From NCBI GenBank assembly GCA_966674685.1, contig CBKWJC010000007.1, positions 45,836 to 109,835 of the forward strand: a DNA stretch of 64,000 nucleotides, given 5' to 3'. The notes under the pieces were generated by a model, which was not told the DNA's origin, did not search any database, and was given only the letters and a program-made list of their open reading frames with translations. The DNA is from Thainema sp966674685. Lineage in GTDB: Bacteria > Cyanobacteriota > Cyanobacteriia > Phormidesmidales > Phormidesmidaceae. This document shows, in pieces, positions 16,960 to 26,560 of the stretch. The first letter of the stretch is position 1. Every line of letters starts with the position of its first letter. The position numbers were made by a program, and so were the translations under genes.

Positions 16960-18612
16960 TTATCTTTTTCCTGGCAAAGATCTTCTTACAGCTAAATCGC
17001 TGAATATGCCAAGAATACAAGTCCAAGTCAATACGTAACAAGGAAATAAATAACGCCAAAAAGGAAAAGAATCAGGGATCAAATTACCAAAAGCGTATAG
17101 AACACTAAACAATGCTGGAATAAGCCACTCAATACGGCGGGCAATTAAGCCAATGGCGACAGTAAGAATTGAAAGCAAATAGAAGAAATAGTGCCTAAAT
17201 GTAAAGTTAGTAATTGGAAAATCCAGCATCCATCCCATAATTTTTCCGTATGCCTTTTTAGCCAGCGGAATTCGACTATTTAAGGTGATATCCATCTGCC
17301 TCATACGATTTACTGCTGGGTTGGGAGTGCCTATTCCACCCCAATCTTGATATATAACTTTTGACATTTGCAGCACATTTGAAAAATTGCAGGCTTTATG
17401 CCTCATATATGCAGACGGATATCGAAGCATCATGTCTGCGGTCTTCTGCATAATAAAGCGAGACTCTTCTAAAACAAGCTTTTCCTTATTGGCAAGTCTA
17501 ATGTTTCTGATCCACATTCTAGGGAAGACACAATTAAATCCATCACCCATAAAAATTTCAGAGGTTCCATCTCCAAACCTTGCATCTATCGATTGTCGTT
17601 CAGCTTCTAGTTCAGCCTCGCTAATTCTAGTGCCAGCTTTGACGATGGTTCCAACATACTGACTAAGAAAAACGTAACCAGCTGGCGACTTGCCAATCAC
17701 ATTAGGACTCATCTCAATAAGTTTTGCTGGAACAATCAAAAGAATGAGAATTAGGGGTAGTGCTTTTAGCGCTTTGAAAAGTTTATGCTGCTTCCATCCA
17801 AAGTAGAAAATAAAGCCGATTGGGATAGGCGCCAGTAAAATGGCTTCTCGGCGAAAACAAACCGCGATTGAAAGAAAAATAACTGATAGCAAAAGCGACG
17901 ATTGGCTGTTACGTCGCAGTGCACGAATTAGAAGAGCGGCTGACAGCATGATGAATGATGCCATAGACGTATTTGAAATTGCCGCATTGGAATACAGCCA
18001 TAACTGTGGAATAAGAGCAATAATAACTGTGCTGATAAAAAATGGCTTCGCCTTTTGAATGATTTGCCACAGCAAATAAAAAGTTGAGCTCCAGAAAGCA
18101 AATCCCTGGATAGTAGTAAATAGGCTTTGGTTTTTAACAATGAACTGAGTCAGATGCATGATCATTGCTGAAATAGGAGGATGCCAAGCATCGTACTCAT
18201 TATTTAGCGCCTGTTCCCAAGCCAAAGTCGAATCGTAGGACATGATGCCTGGGTAGAAGACGAGCATCCAGAACGTGCTCAACACCATAGAGCCGGAAAA
18301 AATATAAATCGGTAAAGCATATTCATGCTGTCCTATTCCATCGTTGAATAGTAGATAAGCACTCGTTATGAGACTAACTAAAATTACCCACCCCAATAAT
18401 GAAAAAGCGACAGCCATAAGCACAGCTAAAGCTTGGGGCAACTGGAATGTAGGTGAAACAAACAAACCTTGATCGGAGAAAGTACTAAGCCAAATTGGAA
18501 AACTTAGTACTCCTAGAACAGCAGCAATAAGTCCTGTATACCGACTGACTTTTTTGTGTTGTTCAAGAAAAGAATATAGATTGTGTAAAACAGTTGAATT
18601 CTTGATTTTCAT
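16960..18612 (-). CDS. DUF6020-type polytopic membrane protein
   Basis: 550 residues with about twelve hydrophobic helices. The extracytoplasmic motif YPGIMSYDSTLAWEQALNNEYDAWHPP near residues 124-150 is characteristic of the DUF6020/glycosyltransferase-C-like family, whose acidic-His loop suggests lipid-linked sugar transfer. I infer a role in decorating surface glycans because it lies at the end of a run of glycosyltransferase, flippase-like and sulfotransferase genes on the same strand. The gene is visibly AT-richer than its neighbours and I see no HIP1 octamer in it, a possible sign of acquisition. Confidence 0.8.
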   Translation of the reverse strand: MKIKNSTVLHNLYSFLEQHKKVSRYTGLIAAVLGVLSFPIWLSTFSDQGLFVSPTFQLPQALAVLMAVAFSLLGWVILVSLITSAYLLFNDGIGQHEYALPIYIFSGSMVLSTFWMLVFYPGIMSYDSTLAWEQALNNEYDAWHPPISAMIMHLTQFIVKNQSLFTTIQGFAFWSSTFYLLWQIIQKAKPFFISTVIIALIPQLWLYSNAAISNTSMASFIMLSAALLIRALRRNSQSSLLLSVIFLSIAVCFRREAILLAPIPIGFIFYFGWKQHKLFKALKALPLILILLIVPAKLIEMSPNVIGKSPAGYVFLSQYVGTIVKAGTRISEAELEAERQSIDARFGDGTSEIFMGDGFNCVFPRMWIRNIRLANKEKLVLEESRFIMQKTADMMLRYPSAYMRHKACNFSNVLQMSKVIYQDWGGIGTPNPAVNRMRQMDITLNSRIPLAKKAYGKIMGWMLDFPITNFTFRHYFFYLLSILTVAIGLIARRIEWLIPALFSVLYAFGNLIPDSFPFWRYLFPCYVLTWTCILGIFSDLAVRRSLPGKR

Positions 18613-18743
18613 TTGAAGTAGCTATGAATAAACGATTTGTCACGGAGCTTAGAATTGTTTACTTCAGCCTCTTTAGACGATGGCTCTAGAATTAGGATAT
18701 TTAATTCGCAATCGGCCTATTTATACCTTGTATTTGTCGTATT

Positions 18744-19694
18744 TCAGTTCTTGAAACGTTGGGTATTTAGAATGTTCAAGCCTGTATACAAAATGAATCC
18801 GATAATCGTAACGCTACCCAGCAGAAATAGCTGAACTGCAGTTGCTGTGGCAATTCCTAATGCTGAGCTGTAATCGAATAGTTGCAATCCCAATGCATAA
18901 GCATATTGGTACGTGCCAACAAAGCCAGGCGCAGATGGAATGAGCGTACTTAGGCTGGTAATTCCGATAATGGGCAGCATCTGTAGACCATTCAGTGATA
19001 CGCCCACAGCTTTCAAAACAAGCCAGATTGCTGTTCCTTCTAGCAACCAGATGATCAGAGATAGCACGACAACCTTCAGTACTCCTTGACCGCGCATGAT
19101 TCCGAGTCCAGTCCGAAAACTTTGCCAGCGAGCTGCGATCGCAGGTACAGCTTGGATACGTGCTGCTAAAAAGCCACGGTTGATCAGCCACAACAGCCCA
19201 AAGATACCGAGAAAAACTAGAGCGCTCAAAACAGTTAAGCGATCTAGTACGGGGTGTCCAGCAACGAACAAGCTACCGCCAATAAGACACAACACCAGAA
19301 CTAAGCCATCCAGTACACGCTCCACAAAAATAGATGCAATCACGGCTGAACGAGACAGATAATATCGGCGTCCAGCAAAATCTGCTCGGAACAGTTCCCC
19401 TAAGCGAGCTGGCAACAAATTATTGGCGGCATAACCCACAACTAAGGCTAAACTAACCGAACGAAAAGAAAGCGGCTTAATCTCCCATAACAGAATGCGC
19501 CACCGAGCTACTCTGAAACCTAAATCAATCCAGTAAGTTAATAACGCCAGCCAGAGATAACCGCGGTCGGCCTCTATCAAAATCGCTTGCACCTGAGCTA
19601 GGCTAGTTTGCCGCAGAGAAAGCCATAGAAAAATGGCTCCAATCAATACACCTAACAATCCACGAACAGCAGTACGCCAACGGTTTGATTTCAT
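18744..19694 (-). CDS. Flippase-like membrane protein (LPG synthase TM domain)
   Basis: A 316-residue polytopic protein of the lysylphosphatidylglycerol-synthase transmembrane / UPF0104 (AglD-like) family. Eight or so helices are present. Family features include GYAANNLLPARLGELFRADF near residues 85-105 and TLIPSAPGFVGTYQYA near 255-270. No aminoacyl-transferase (MprF) C-terminal domain is present. These proteins are associated with lipid-linked sugar export or transfer. The gene follows the methyltransferase by 51 bp, so co-transcription is likely. Confidence 0.88.
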   Translation of the reverse strand: MKSNRWRTAVRGLLGVLIGAIFLWLSLRQTSLAQVQAILIEADRGYLWLALLTYWIDLGFRVARWRILLWEIKPLSFRSVSLALVVGYAANNLLPARLGELFRADFAGRRYYLSRSAVIASIFVERVLDGLVLVLCLIGGSLFVAGHPVLDRLTVLSALVFLGIFGLLWLINRGFLAARIQAVPAIAARWQSFRTGLGIMRGQGVLKVVVLSLIIWLLEGTAIWLVLKAVGVSLNGLQMLPIIGITSLSTLIPSAPGFVGTYQYAYALGLQLFDYSSALGIATATAVQLFLLGSVTIIGFILYTGLNILNTQRFKN

Positions 19695-19745
19695 AAAAAG
19701 TCCAAAATCATAGAGCGCTGGTTCAACAATTGGTCATTCCGATAG

Positions 19746-20456
19746 CTACTCAGCAGCTATGTAATCCATGTCAACCGCGTAGAAGACTAGATTTGAGACC
19801 AAGCCCAACAGGCGAAAGTGGCCTGTGTAGATCTTGAAGTTTGGTGGAAAGCAGGCAAGCAGTTCCTTCTCTGTCAGTAGATTCAAATTCTTTTCCTGAG
19901 CGTAAAAATCGCGCCCCAACCATTTCAAGATGCGGCGAAACCAAGATGGAGGTAGCCAGTGAACCAACGGCAGTACCGTATGCACTTCAATGGGGTACCA
20001 GCGATTTGGTGTGGTGATAAAGCAGGCACGACTAACCCGACATAGCTCTTGCACAAACTTGGCTTGATTGGCACGGCTCCCTACATGCTCAATGACTGCG
20101 AAACTCGTTGCTAAATCAAACGTTTTGTCTGCAAAAGGCAGTTCAAGACCATTAGCTTGTACATACTTAAGTCCAGGGTATTCTTGCTCTAGGAAGTAGG
20201 CATCTTCTAGACCAACGGCTGTCACCCGATCCGAATACGGATAAAGCTGCTCAAAAAAATTAGAATCTTTACGTCGATCCGAAGTTACACCAACATCGAC
20301 GACAGTAGACTCAGTCGTCAGCTTGGCAAACCTCATGAGAGTTTGATACATACGCTTGCGCGCATACCAAATCAAGCGGCTAACTAGATTAACCGGATCG
20401 GGCTGATTTTGGTAGAATTCGCTAGGAGATTTTTTTGCATTTTTTAGCCTAGACAC
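19746..20456 (-). CDS. Class I SAM-dependent methyltransferase
   Basis: 236 residues with a Rossmann methyltransferase core: motif I VVDVGVTSDRRKD near residue 55 (atypical, without the GxGxG run), the acidic second strand VTAVGLEDA, GLELPFADKTFDLATSFAVIEHVG for motif II/III, and CRVSRACFITTPNRWYPIEVHT. The acceptor is unknown. Position between a GT2 glycosyltransferase and a flippase-like gene suggests a sugar or polyisoprenoid-linked intermediate. Confidence 0.85.
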   Translation of the reverse strand: MSRLKNAKKSPSEFYQNQPDPVNLVSRLIWYARKRMYQTLMRFAKLTTESTVVDVGVTSDRRKDSNFFEQLYPYSDRVTAVGLEDAYFLEQEYPGLKYVQANGLELPFADKTFDLATSFAVIEHVGSRANQAKFVQELCRVSRACFITTPNRWYPIEVHTVLPLVHWLPPSWFRRILKWLGRDFYAQEKNLNLLTEKELLACFPPNFKIYTGHFRLLGLVSNLVFYAVDMDYIAAE

Positions 20457-20540
20457 ATGCTCACGTCCTTCCCTTCAAAAAACATCACTCAGCTATTCAT
20501 TATTCACGGCTCAATGTTGACAGTCTTTGAATTGTGAACC

Positions 20541-21716
20541 TCAATTTTGGGAATCGATAGACATTGCCGAAATAAAGAGCGATGAGAAAACAGTACCGAG
20601 TCCAATGATGACCAATGTTGCCGCAAACGAAGCCCATTCTGGATGGGCAAGAGGCGTGAGGTTGGAATTTAACCAATCCACCACCAACCAAACTAAAATA
20701 GCACTGCCAGCCAACACCGTTGCACCTCCAGCTAATAAACCCGTTTCTAGCTTGAAAATTCGGTAGAACTTCTGCAGTGCAGAATTCCTTTTCTCAAACC
20801 GACGGCTCCACGAGTAGGTCTTAGCATGTAACCCTAAGCTGAAAACTTCAAAACCTACAACGCTGAAGATTGTCGCAAAGATGCCCGTCACCACTCCCAG
20901 AGGGCGACCATCATACTGCACCGTACCTGCCAGCGTAATAAAGTGCAAGACTAATCCGATTAAAAACAGGAGCGTTCCTGGCCATAAAAACACTTTGTTG
21001 GGACAATACAACAGCATCATCCGTAAACTGCGCCAGCCATCCCGGAACGTTCTCAATTTTGACTCTCCAATTCGGGGAGCAAGGTGGATGGGAATTTCGG
21101 CAATTTTTAGATCGGCTAAACCGGCATTGATAGCCAATTCTAAATTGAACTCCATGCCAGGACTAACGGGCGCAATCCGTTGGTAAGCCTCATTGCTGAA
21201 CCCACGGAAGCCGCAGTAGACGTCGGTATACTTTGTACCGAATAGGAAGTTGAGCATTCCGGTGATCGCTGGATTGCCCAAAAATCGGTGCAGCAGCGTA
21301 ATATTCTTTCCGCCTGCTGTTAAGTAACGGCTACCCGTAACGAAGTCATAGCCTTTGTACATCAGCAAATCTAGAAATTTGGGGATGAGCGTAAAGTCGT
21401 ATGTATCGTCTGCATCTCCCATGATGATGTAGCGGCCTTTGGCGCTGCCTAGACCCTTAATGTAGGCATTACCATATCCACGAAGCGGCTGATGTACTAC
21501 TCGAACTCCCATGCTCTCTGCAATTTCAACGGAGCGATCAGTGGAGCCGTTGTCACAAACAACAATCTCACCGGGAATATTAGCCTGTGCCATTGTGGTC
21601 TGAATTTTCTGGATACAAATGCCAATGGCTTGCTCTTCATTCAGGCATGGCATGACAACCGATACGAGGGGTTCGGATGTATCGGTGTTGATCTGTTCCG
21701 TTTGATTTGCCAACAT
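20541..21716 (-). CDS. GT2 glycosyltransferase, dolichol-phosphate-mannose-synthase type
   Basis: 391 residues. The N-terminal GT-A domain has VSVVMPCLNEEQAIG, VVCDNGSTDRSVEIAE and the nucleotide-sugar metal motif MGDADDTYDF. It transfers a sugar from a nucleotide donor to a polyprenyl-phosphate. The C-terminal 150 residues contain four hydrophobic helices (LFLIGLVLHFITLAGT, GIFATIFSVVGFEVFSLG, LAGGATVLAGSAILVWLVV, FAATLVIIGLGTVFSSLF), as in the membrane-anchored subgroup. It is upstream of, and probably co-transcribed with, the methyltransferase. Confidence 0.9.
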   Translation of the reverse strand: MLANQTEQINTDTSEPLVSVVMPCLNEEQAIGICIQKIQTTMAQANIPGEIVVCDNGSTDRSVEIAESMGVRVVHQPLRGYGNAYIKGLGSAKGRYIIMGDADDTYDFTLIPKFLDLLMYKGYDFVTGSRYLTAGGKNITLLHRFLGNPAITGMLNFLFGTKYTDVYCGFRGFSNEAYQRIAPVSPGMEFNLELAINAGLADLKIAEIPIHLAPRIGESKLRTFRDGWRSLRMMLLYCPNKVFLWPGTLLFLIGLVLHFITLAGTVQYDGRPLGVVTGIFATIFSVVGFEVFSLGLHAKTYSWSRRFEKRNSALQKFYRIFKLETGLLAGGATVLAGSAILVWLVVDWLNSNLTPLAHPEWASFAATLVIIGLGTVFSSLFISAMSIDSQN

Positions 21717-21896
21717 AAGAATGAGCTACTCCACACCAGTTAAAAAGGTTACTGCACCACTATTTCCAGCAGTTTGAGAGGCATATCCGGCTATCTACAT
21801 AAAGGTGAGTGTCTTTGAGAAGATAGCATAATGCGAGACGATATCAACGGTCAATGTTGCCAACCCATTCTCTAGCTATCCCTCCTACCCAAGTTT

Positions 21897-22706
21897 CTAT
21901 AGCGTGAATAGTGTTCGTCGAATTTTTGCGGATAATGTTCTAAATGATTGAATGGCAAAAGTGGATTTCCGATACTGATTGAGATAGAACTTTGAGCGTT
22001 CCCAATCTGCGAGTGTTTGCTGCATGAATTTAGATTCGCGGCGGCGGTTTGCACGTATGTCTAGAGCTGATTGATAGAGTTCGCAGTCTGCCTCTAGAGC
22101 CATTGTGAGCCGAGAAACTAAAAAGCGATCGGATAAGATTTCATTAACATACTTTAAGTAATGAGATTCCGGATTCTTGTTGGGCGTTAACTGGCCGATA
22201 CATTTCAGGGCTTTCTGTGGCCAGTTTAGATGTTGACCTAGCTCCAGCAAGTCTTCTAAAAAAAACTCTTGAATGCCGATGAAAAAATAATCTTCTAGGG
22301 CTCGTCCTTTGATGAAGCTAGACATCATGTCATATTTCATCGTTGGATGTTCTGCTAGTTCTATCAAACTCAGATTATTCTGCTGAACGTACCTATGTAG
22401 CGGAACTGCATTTTCATCGCAGGGTAAGTTCATCCAAAAATAGTAAAATGAAATAAATCGAAAGAGCGGATGTCTTAACCAAGTAATTCGTTTTGCTGTT
22501 GGGAAATAGTTTTCATATCGCTTTCCTCTAAAATGGCCGTGAATTACCTGAAACTCATCAGCAATTTTTTCAAGTCCTTCATCTTTAAGTGGATTTTTTC
22601 CAGAGTAGTCTCGGAAAATTTTTTCTTCACCGTAAACGCTTTTTAGAACGTCAAAGAATAGCGTTCCTGCTGTTTTAGGGATGTGGATTGAAATGATGTC
22701 AACCAA
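21897..22706 (-). CDS. Sulfotransferase family protein (heparan-sulfate 2-O type fold)
   Basis: 269 residues. The N-terminal ISIHIPKTAGTLFFDVL is the PAPS 5'-phosphosulfate loop of the Sulfotransfer_2 family, and ITWLRHPLFRFISFYYFW is the 3'-phosphate-binding segment. It should move sulfate from PAPS to a glycan hydroxyl. The remaining helical C-terminal half (ADCELYQSALDIRANRR) is less conserved. The stop-to-start distance to the upstream GT2 gene is only 14 bp, so they form one unit. AT-richer than the glycosyltransferase beside it. Confidence 0.85.
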   Translation of the reverse strand: MVDIISIHIPKTAGTLFFDVLKSVYGEEKIFRDYSGKNPLKDEGLEKIADEFQVIHGHFRGKRYENYFPTAKRITWLRHPLFRFISFYYFWMNLPCDENAVPLHRYVQQNNLSLIELAEHPTMKYDMMSSFIKGRALEDYFFIGIQEFFLEDLLELGQHLNWPQKALKCIGQLTPNKNPESHYLKYVNEILSDRFLVSRLTMALEADCELYQSALDIRANRRRESKFMQQTLADWERSKFYLNQYRKSTFAIQSFRTLSAKIRRTLFTL

Positions 22707-22720
22707 TCGAAACTCCGTAT

Positions 22721-24466
22721 TTATTGAAAGGCATCAAAATGCTGAGTGTAGGCATATAGGTTGGTATTGTAATAAGGATCAGTGCCCAATTTAGCAAAAT
22801 AGTTGCTCCAGCGCTGGTTGAAATGTTCTAGTTCACCAGGATTTAAGCCTTTGTCGCGAGTGGCGGATTCGTAGTGAATGAGTTGAGCGTGGGGTGTGAG
22901 CGTGTTTCGATATCCGGCTTGATGAAATTTGAGACAAAGATCTACATCATTGTAGTTAAGTGGAAATGACTCATCAAATCCGTTAACGGCTTCAAAGACT
23001 TCTCGGCGTACCATAAGGCAGGCGGCAGTAACAGCGATATAGTTTCGGGTCACTACATTAGAGTGAAAATAGCCGGGATCGGTAGTGGCGGCTCCTGCAA
23101 ACGCATGACTGGGATTTCCGGCGGGGACAATTACACCAGCGTGCTGAACGGTGCGATCGGGATAGAACAGTTTGGCACCAACGGCAGCAATATCAGTCTG
23201 TTGAGCGAGTTCCAGCATCAGTTCCAGCCAGTTGGAGGTTAGTACCTCAACATCATCGTTCAGCATTAGCAGAACATCGCCTTGTGCAGCGGCAACGCCT
23301 TGATTCATTCGCTGGGAAAAGTTAAATGGTTTGTGAGAGCGGACAAGGTTGAGGTTGTTCGGCGCGATCGCACTTAGTATCTCCAATATCTCGTCCGGCA
23401 CATCATAGCCATCCACTAGCACAATCTCAAAATTGCGGTAGGTGCTGCGCTCTTGCACACTGCGAATGCACTGCTCGACTAAGCAAATCGTGCCAGTTGG
23501 CGTTTCGAGGGTTTTGGCGGCGCTGGGAATGATCAGGCTAATCAGCGGTTGCTCAAGCAACTGTCGCCGGACGTGGAACAGTCCCGGCGTAGGCGTTGGC
23601 TCGGCCCAGCCAGGGTAGGCGCTTTCTTGTAGGTATGCAGTCAGTGCAGCTTGAGCGGCAGTGGGATTTTCTTGTACCCATGTGGCTGGATGCCAGGAAT
23701 TCGGCTGCTGCCAGCGATGATGAAGCACTTTGGGCACATGATAAATCTGCTGGGTGTGTTCTATGACGCTCAGCATGAGCTGGTAGGGATTGAGCGGTGC
23801 AGTCGGCGAGAGCGTGGGGCTGCGATCGCGCGTTTCCCGTTCTAACTGCCGCTCAAAAATCTGGCGCAGACATTCCACTCGATACAGGCTCAGATTGCCG
23901 ACGTAGGGAAATTCATGGAAGTAGTCCGGCGACCAGTCCGGCTTGAAGAAAGGATTGGAGCGTTTACCTGACTGAGTGAAGACATCCTCATCGCTATAAA
24001 TCAAATCTGCCTCAGGATGCTGATTAATCAACGCCAGCATCTCAAACAAAGCAGATGCTGCCAGCTGATCGCCTGCTGAGATAATCAACACGTACTCGCA
24101 CTGGTCTGCCTCAGCTTGAGTACAGAGCTGCTTTAGAGTAACGGATTGGATGAATTGAGGTGACCAGTTTGCGTAAAACTGCGATCGCAGTGACTCTAGC
24201 GTTTGTTGCGATCGCGCATTGTTTTGCTGAGTCGCATGAACTAAAACTAAAAATCGAGGCTGATCTTTAAACTGTTGAATCTTGCTCTTAATCCGCTGAT
24301 AGCGCTGCCAGCCAAGTATATTTTGCCACTGAATCCAAACCTGATAATTTGCTCTGCGAATTAAATGCCGCTTAAAGTACTGAATCAGAAAAAGTGTACT
24401 TCCCCACAAACCTTGAGATTGATAAAGCTGCCAGAGCTGGCGACGACGCTGACGAATTTTCAGCAT
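22721..24466 (-). CDS. Two-domain GT2 glycosyltransferase
   Basis: 581 residues with two GT-A-like halves. The first (about 70-180) is degenerate (FLVLVHATQQNNARSQ, ADLIYSDEDVF). The second (about 305-570) is complete: PLISLIIPSAAKTLETPTG, EIVLVDGYDVPD, MLNDDVEVL as the DxD-type site, and CLMVRREVFEAVNGFDESFPLNYNDVDLCLKFHQAGYR as the acceptor part. This tandem arrangement is usual in O-antigen and capsule biosynthesis. It heads the leftward glycan/sulfation transcript and lies back-to-back with a second sulfotransferase gene. Confidence 0.9.
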   Translation of the reverse strand: MLKIRQRRRQLWQLYQSQGLWGSTLFLIQYFKRHLIRRANYQVWIQWQNILGWQRYQRIKSKIQQFKDQPRFLVLVHATQQNNARSQQTLESLRSQFYANWSPQFIQSVTLKQLCTQAEADQCEYVLIISAGDQLAASALFEMLALINQHPEADLIYSDEDVFTQSGKRSNPFFKPDWSPDYFHEFPYVGNLSLYRVECLRQIFERQLERETRDRSPTLSPTAPLNPYQLMLSVIEHTQQIYHVPKVLHHRWQQPNSWHPATWVQENPTAAQAALTAYLQESAYPGWAEPTPTPGLFHVRRQLLEQPLISLIIPSAAKTLETPTGTICLVEQCIRSVQERSTYRNFEIVLVDGYDVPDEILEILSAIAPNNLNLVRSHKPFNFSQRMNQGVAAAQGDVLLMLNDDVEVLTSNWLELMLELAQQTDIAAVGAKLFYPDRTVQHAGVIVPAGNPSHAFAGAATTDPGYFHSNVVTRNYIAVTAACLMVRREVFEAVNGFDESFPLNYNDVDLCLKFHQAGYRNTLTPHAQLIHYESATRDKGLNPGELEHFNQRWSNYFAKLGTDPYYNTNLYAYTQHFDAFQ

Positions 24467-24628
24467 AAAAATATATCCTGACAGAACTTGGATAGACCAA
24501 TCTGGAGTAATATATAATGATTTACGACCTTTTGTAGCATGAAGATCAGCGATTAGCTGAAATCAACTTTTGCTAAGTCAATCGGCCTACAAAGCTTTTA
24601 TCAAAAATACTAAAGCTAAAGAGTATTA

Positions 24629-25534
24629 ATGAGTATAAAAAATGGCCCAAATTTTTTAGGAATTGGGGCTCAAAAAGCTGGTACAAGCTGGCTTTGGAAA
24701 AACTTACGTCAACATCCAGAAGTCTGGACTCCACCCATAAAAGAGCTGCACTACTTTGACCGTTCGCGTCAATATCCATCGCCCAATCATTTAACTTTGG
24801 ATCATCCATGTCAGCGGATCAAAAATAAGCGACATCGCCAACAAATTGTAAAGGACATGCAGAGATCTTTAGAGTGTCTTCAGCAAGGGGATTGGCAAAC
24901 TGCACACTGGCTGATGCGCTACCGCTTAGGCATATATAACGACCAATGGTATCTATCCTTATTTCAGGCGAATCGCTTCAAAGTAACAGGAGAAATTACC
25001 CCTGCTTATTCAATGCTGAGTGCTGAGGATGTAAAAAAAATCTCCCAGCTTTTACCTGATCTCAAGCTTATATTTTTGATCCGAAATCCTGTTGATCGAG
25101 CTTGGTCTCATGTTCGACATGAGGTTAAACGTAATACGTTTAAAGAGATTGATAACATTGAGAAAATTAAGCAGGTTATCGATCAGCCTGGACAAGTCAT
25201 GCGTAGCGATTACTTGAAAACCTTAAAAAACTGGAAAAAGCACTTTCCGGAACATAATTTCTTTATTGGTTTTTTTGATGAAATATTGATATCTCCAACT
25301 AATTTACTAGAGAGGATCAGCAATTTTCTGGCGATAGAACCCTCGTTTTTTCAAGCAAATTTGGCGCTTCAAAGAGAAAAGGTTTATGCATCACCTGAGA
25401 TAGAGATGCCGGATGAAATCAGGCTCTATCTACATCGAAAATATCACGCCGATTTGCAATCTTTAAGCCAGTTGATTGGCGGATATACAAAAGAATGGCT
25501 GATTCAATCTGAGCAGATTCTTAAGGAGCTATAA
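24629..25534 (+). CDS. Sulfotransferase domain protein
   Basis: 301 residues, of the Sulfotransfer_1/3 type and different from the neighbour at 21.9 kb. The 5'-PSB loop is LGIGAQKAGTSWLWKNL, ELHYFDRSRQYPS follows, and the 3'-PSB is IFLIRNPVDRAWSHVRHEV. The C-terminal part (FFIGFFDEILISPTNLLERISNFLAIEP) is typical. PAPS-dependent sulfation of a polysaccharide or lipid is likely. Transcribed away from the leftward glycan operon and low in GC, without HIP1 octamers. Confidence 0.9.
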   Translation: MSIKNGPNFLGIGAQKAGTSWLWKNLRQHPEVWTPPIKELHYFDRSRQYPSPNHLTLDHPCQRIKNKRHRQQIVKDMQRSLECLQQGDWQTAHWLMRYRLGIYNDQWYLSLFQANRFKVTGEITPAYSMLSAEDVKKISQLLPDLKLIFLIRNPVDRAWSHVRHEVKRNTFKEIDNIEKIKQVIDQPGQVMRSDYLKTLKNWKKHFPEHNFFIGFFDEILISPTNLLERISNFLAIEPSFFQANLALQREKVYASPEIEMPDEIRLYLHRKYHADLQSLSQLIGGYTKEWLIQSEQILKEL

Positions 25535-25618
25535 ACCATGTAGGGGAAATCCAACAACACAGTTGGAAGCAGGATTTCCCGGGTTAGCAGTTCAACCACT
25601 GAACAATAAAATGCAAGC

Positions 25619-25942
25619 TTACGATGCCAGTGCAATCTCTAATACTTGCTGTAATTCACCCTTTTGGTACAGCTCGATCAGGATGTCTGAACCACCAATA
25701 AATTCACCATTAATATAAACCTGAGGAATGGTTGGCCAAGCTGAATATTCTTTAATGCCCTGGCGAATTTCGTAATCTTCTAGTACGTCAACGGTTTCGT
25801 AAGGGACGCCCATCATGTTCAAAATTTGAACAACATTATTAGAAAATCCGCACTGGGGCATCAGTTTGGTGCCTTTCATAAACACCAAAATTTTATTATC
25901 TTGAACCAGTTGATCAATTCGTGCTTTTAGTTCTGGAGTCAT
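25619..25942 (-). CDS. grxD: Monothiol glutaredoxin (Grx4/GrxD type)
   Basis: 107 residues with the CGFS active site at residues 31-34 (MPQCGFSNN), the glutathione-binding WPTIPQVYINGEFIGGSDI and no second active-site Cys. CGFS glutaredoxins carry 2Fe-2S clusters bridged with glutathione and hand them on, often in complex with BolA. The bolA gene is 132 bp upstream on the same strand, supporting a functional Grx-BolA pair. A normal-length complete protein. Confidence 0.95.
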   Translation of the reverse strand: MTPELKARIDQLVQDNKILVFMKGTKLMPQCGFSNNVVQILNMMGVPYETVDVLEDYEIRQGIKEYSAWPTIPQVYINGEFIGGSDILIELYQKGELQQVLEIALAS

Positions 25943-26074
25943 AGTTGTTTCGCGGTGCTTTGAGTTTATAGATAACGATACCTTGATCTTAGCGAATCAC
26001 TGATGACAGATGTTATCTGTTCAAACATCTATTCAATTCAAGGTGGAGTTCACTATATTGCTGTGTTGTGCTCT

Positions 26075-26326
26075 TTAACTGGCACTTGCCCAGGTTTCTG
26101 GAGTGTAGGTTTTCAGCGATAGGGCGTGAATGGCTTCAGAAGACATCGCTTGCTGCACGGCGCGATAGACCATTTGATGCTGTTGGATGAGGCTTTTGCC
26201 TTCAAAGGCTGAGGATACGACGGTGACCTGATAGTGATCGCCGCCTCCGGTCAGATCCATGACCTGAATTTCGGCATCGGGTAACCCGGCTTTGATCATG
26301 GACTCAACTTGTGCTGGACTAACCAT
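26075..26326 (-). CDS. bolA: BolA family protein
   Basis: 83 residues from the ATG at 26326, which has GGAGGGAG a few bases upstream. A frame extension of seven codons (MYLEGET) is only the translated ribosome-binding region. Features are VESMIKAGLPDAEIQVMDLTGGGDHYQVTVVS and SLIQQHQMVYRAVQQAMSSEAIHALSLKTYTPETW, with the invariant cluster-binding His in IHALSLKT. BolA proteins bind monothiol glutaredoxins through a shared 2Fe-2S cluster and act in iron sensing or cluster delivery. Confidence 0.93.
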   Translation of the reverse strand: MVSPAQVESMIKAGLPDAEIQVMDLTGGGDHYQVTVVSSAFEGKSLIQQHQMVYRAVQQAMSSEAIHALSLKTYTPETWASAS

Positions 26327-26392
26327 AGTTTCTCCCTCCAGATACAAACTTTATCCTAGCTTTTCTGCGATCGCATATGACGCTCACTTATC

Positions 26393-26489
26393 CATATCTT
26401 GCACTAAAATCCAGAAGGATTAGTTTGCTGCAGCATCGCGGTGGTAAAACAACCGCTTTGGGTTTTCAACGTGCAAGGTGCAAGATGTG
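26393..26489. repeat. Palindromic element, family B copy 2 (degenerate)
   Basis: Ends CATATCTTGCAC and GTGCAAGATGTG are complementary at 11 of 12 positions. The centre carries GCAGCATCGCGGTGG, equivalent to the core of the copy at 16.9 kb, but the arms have diverged. It lies between bolA and the fibrillin-like gene. Confidence 0.65.
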
Positions 26490-26560
26490 AGCATCATTTC
26501 TTTTAAGCATTGCCTAAGCATCGCCTAGGATGGAAGTTAGCCAATCTCACACTAGCCAAT

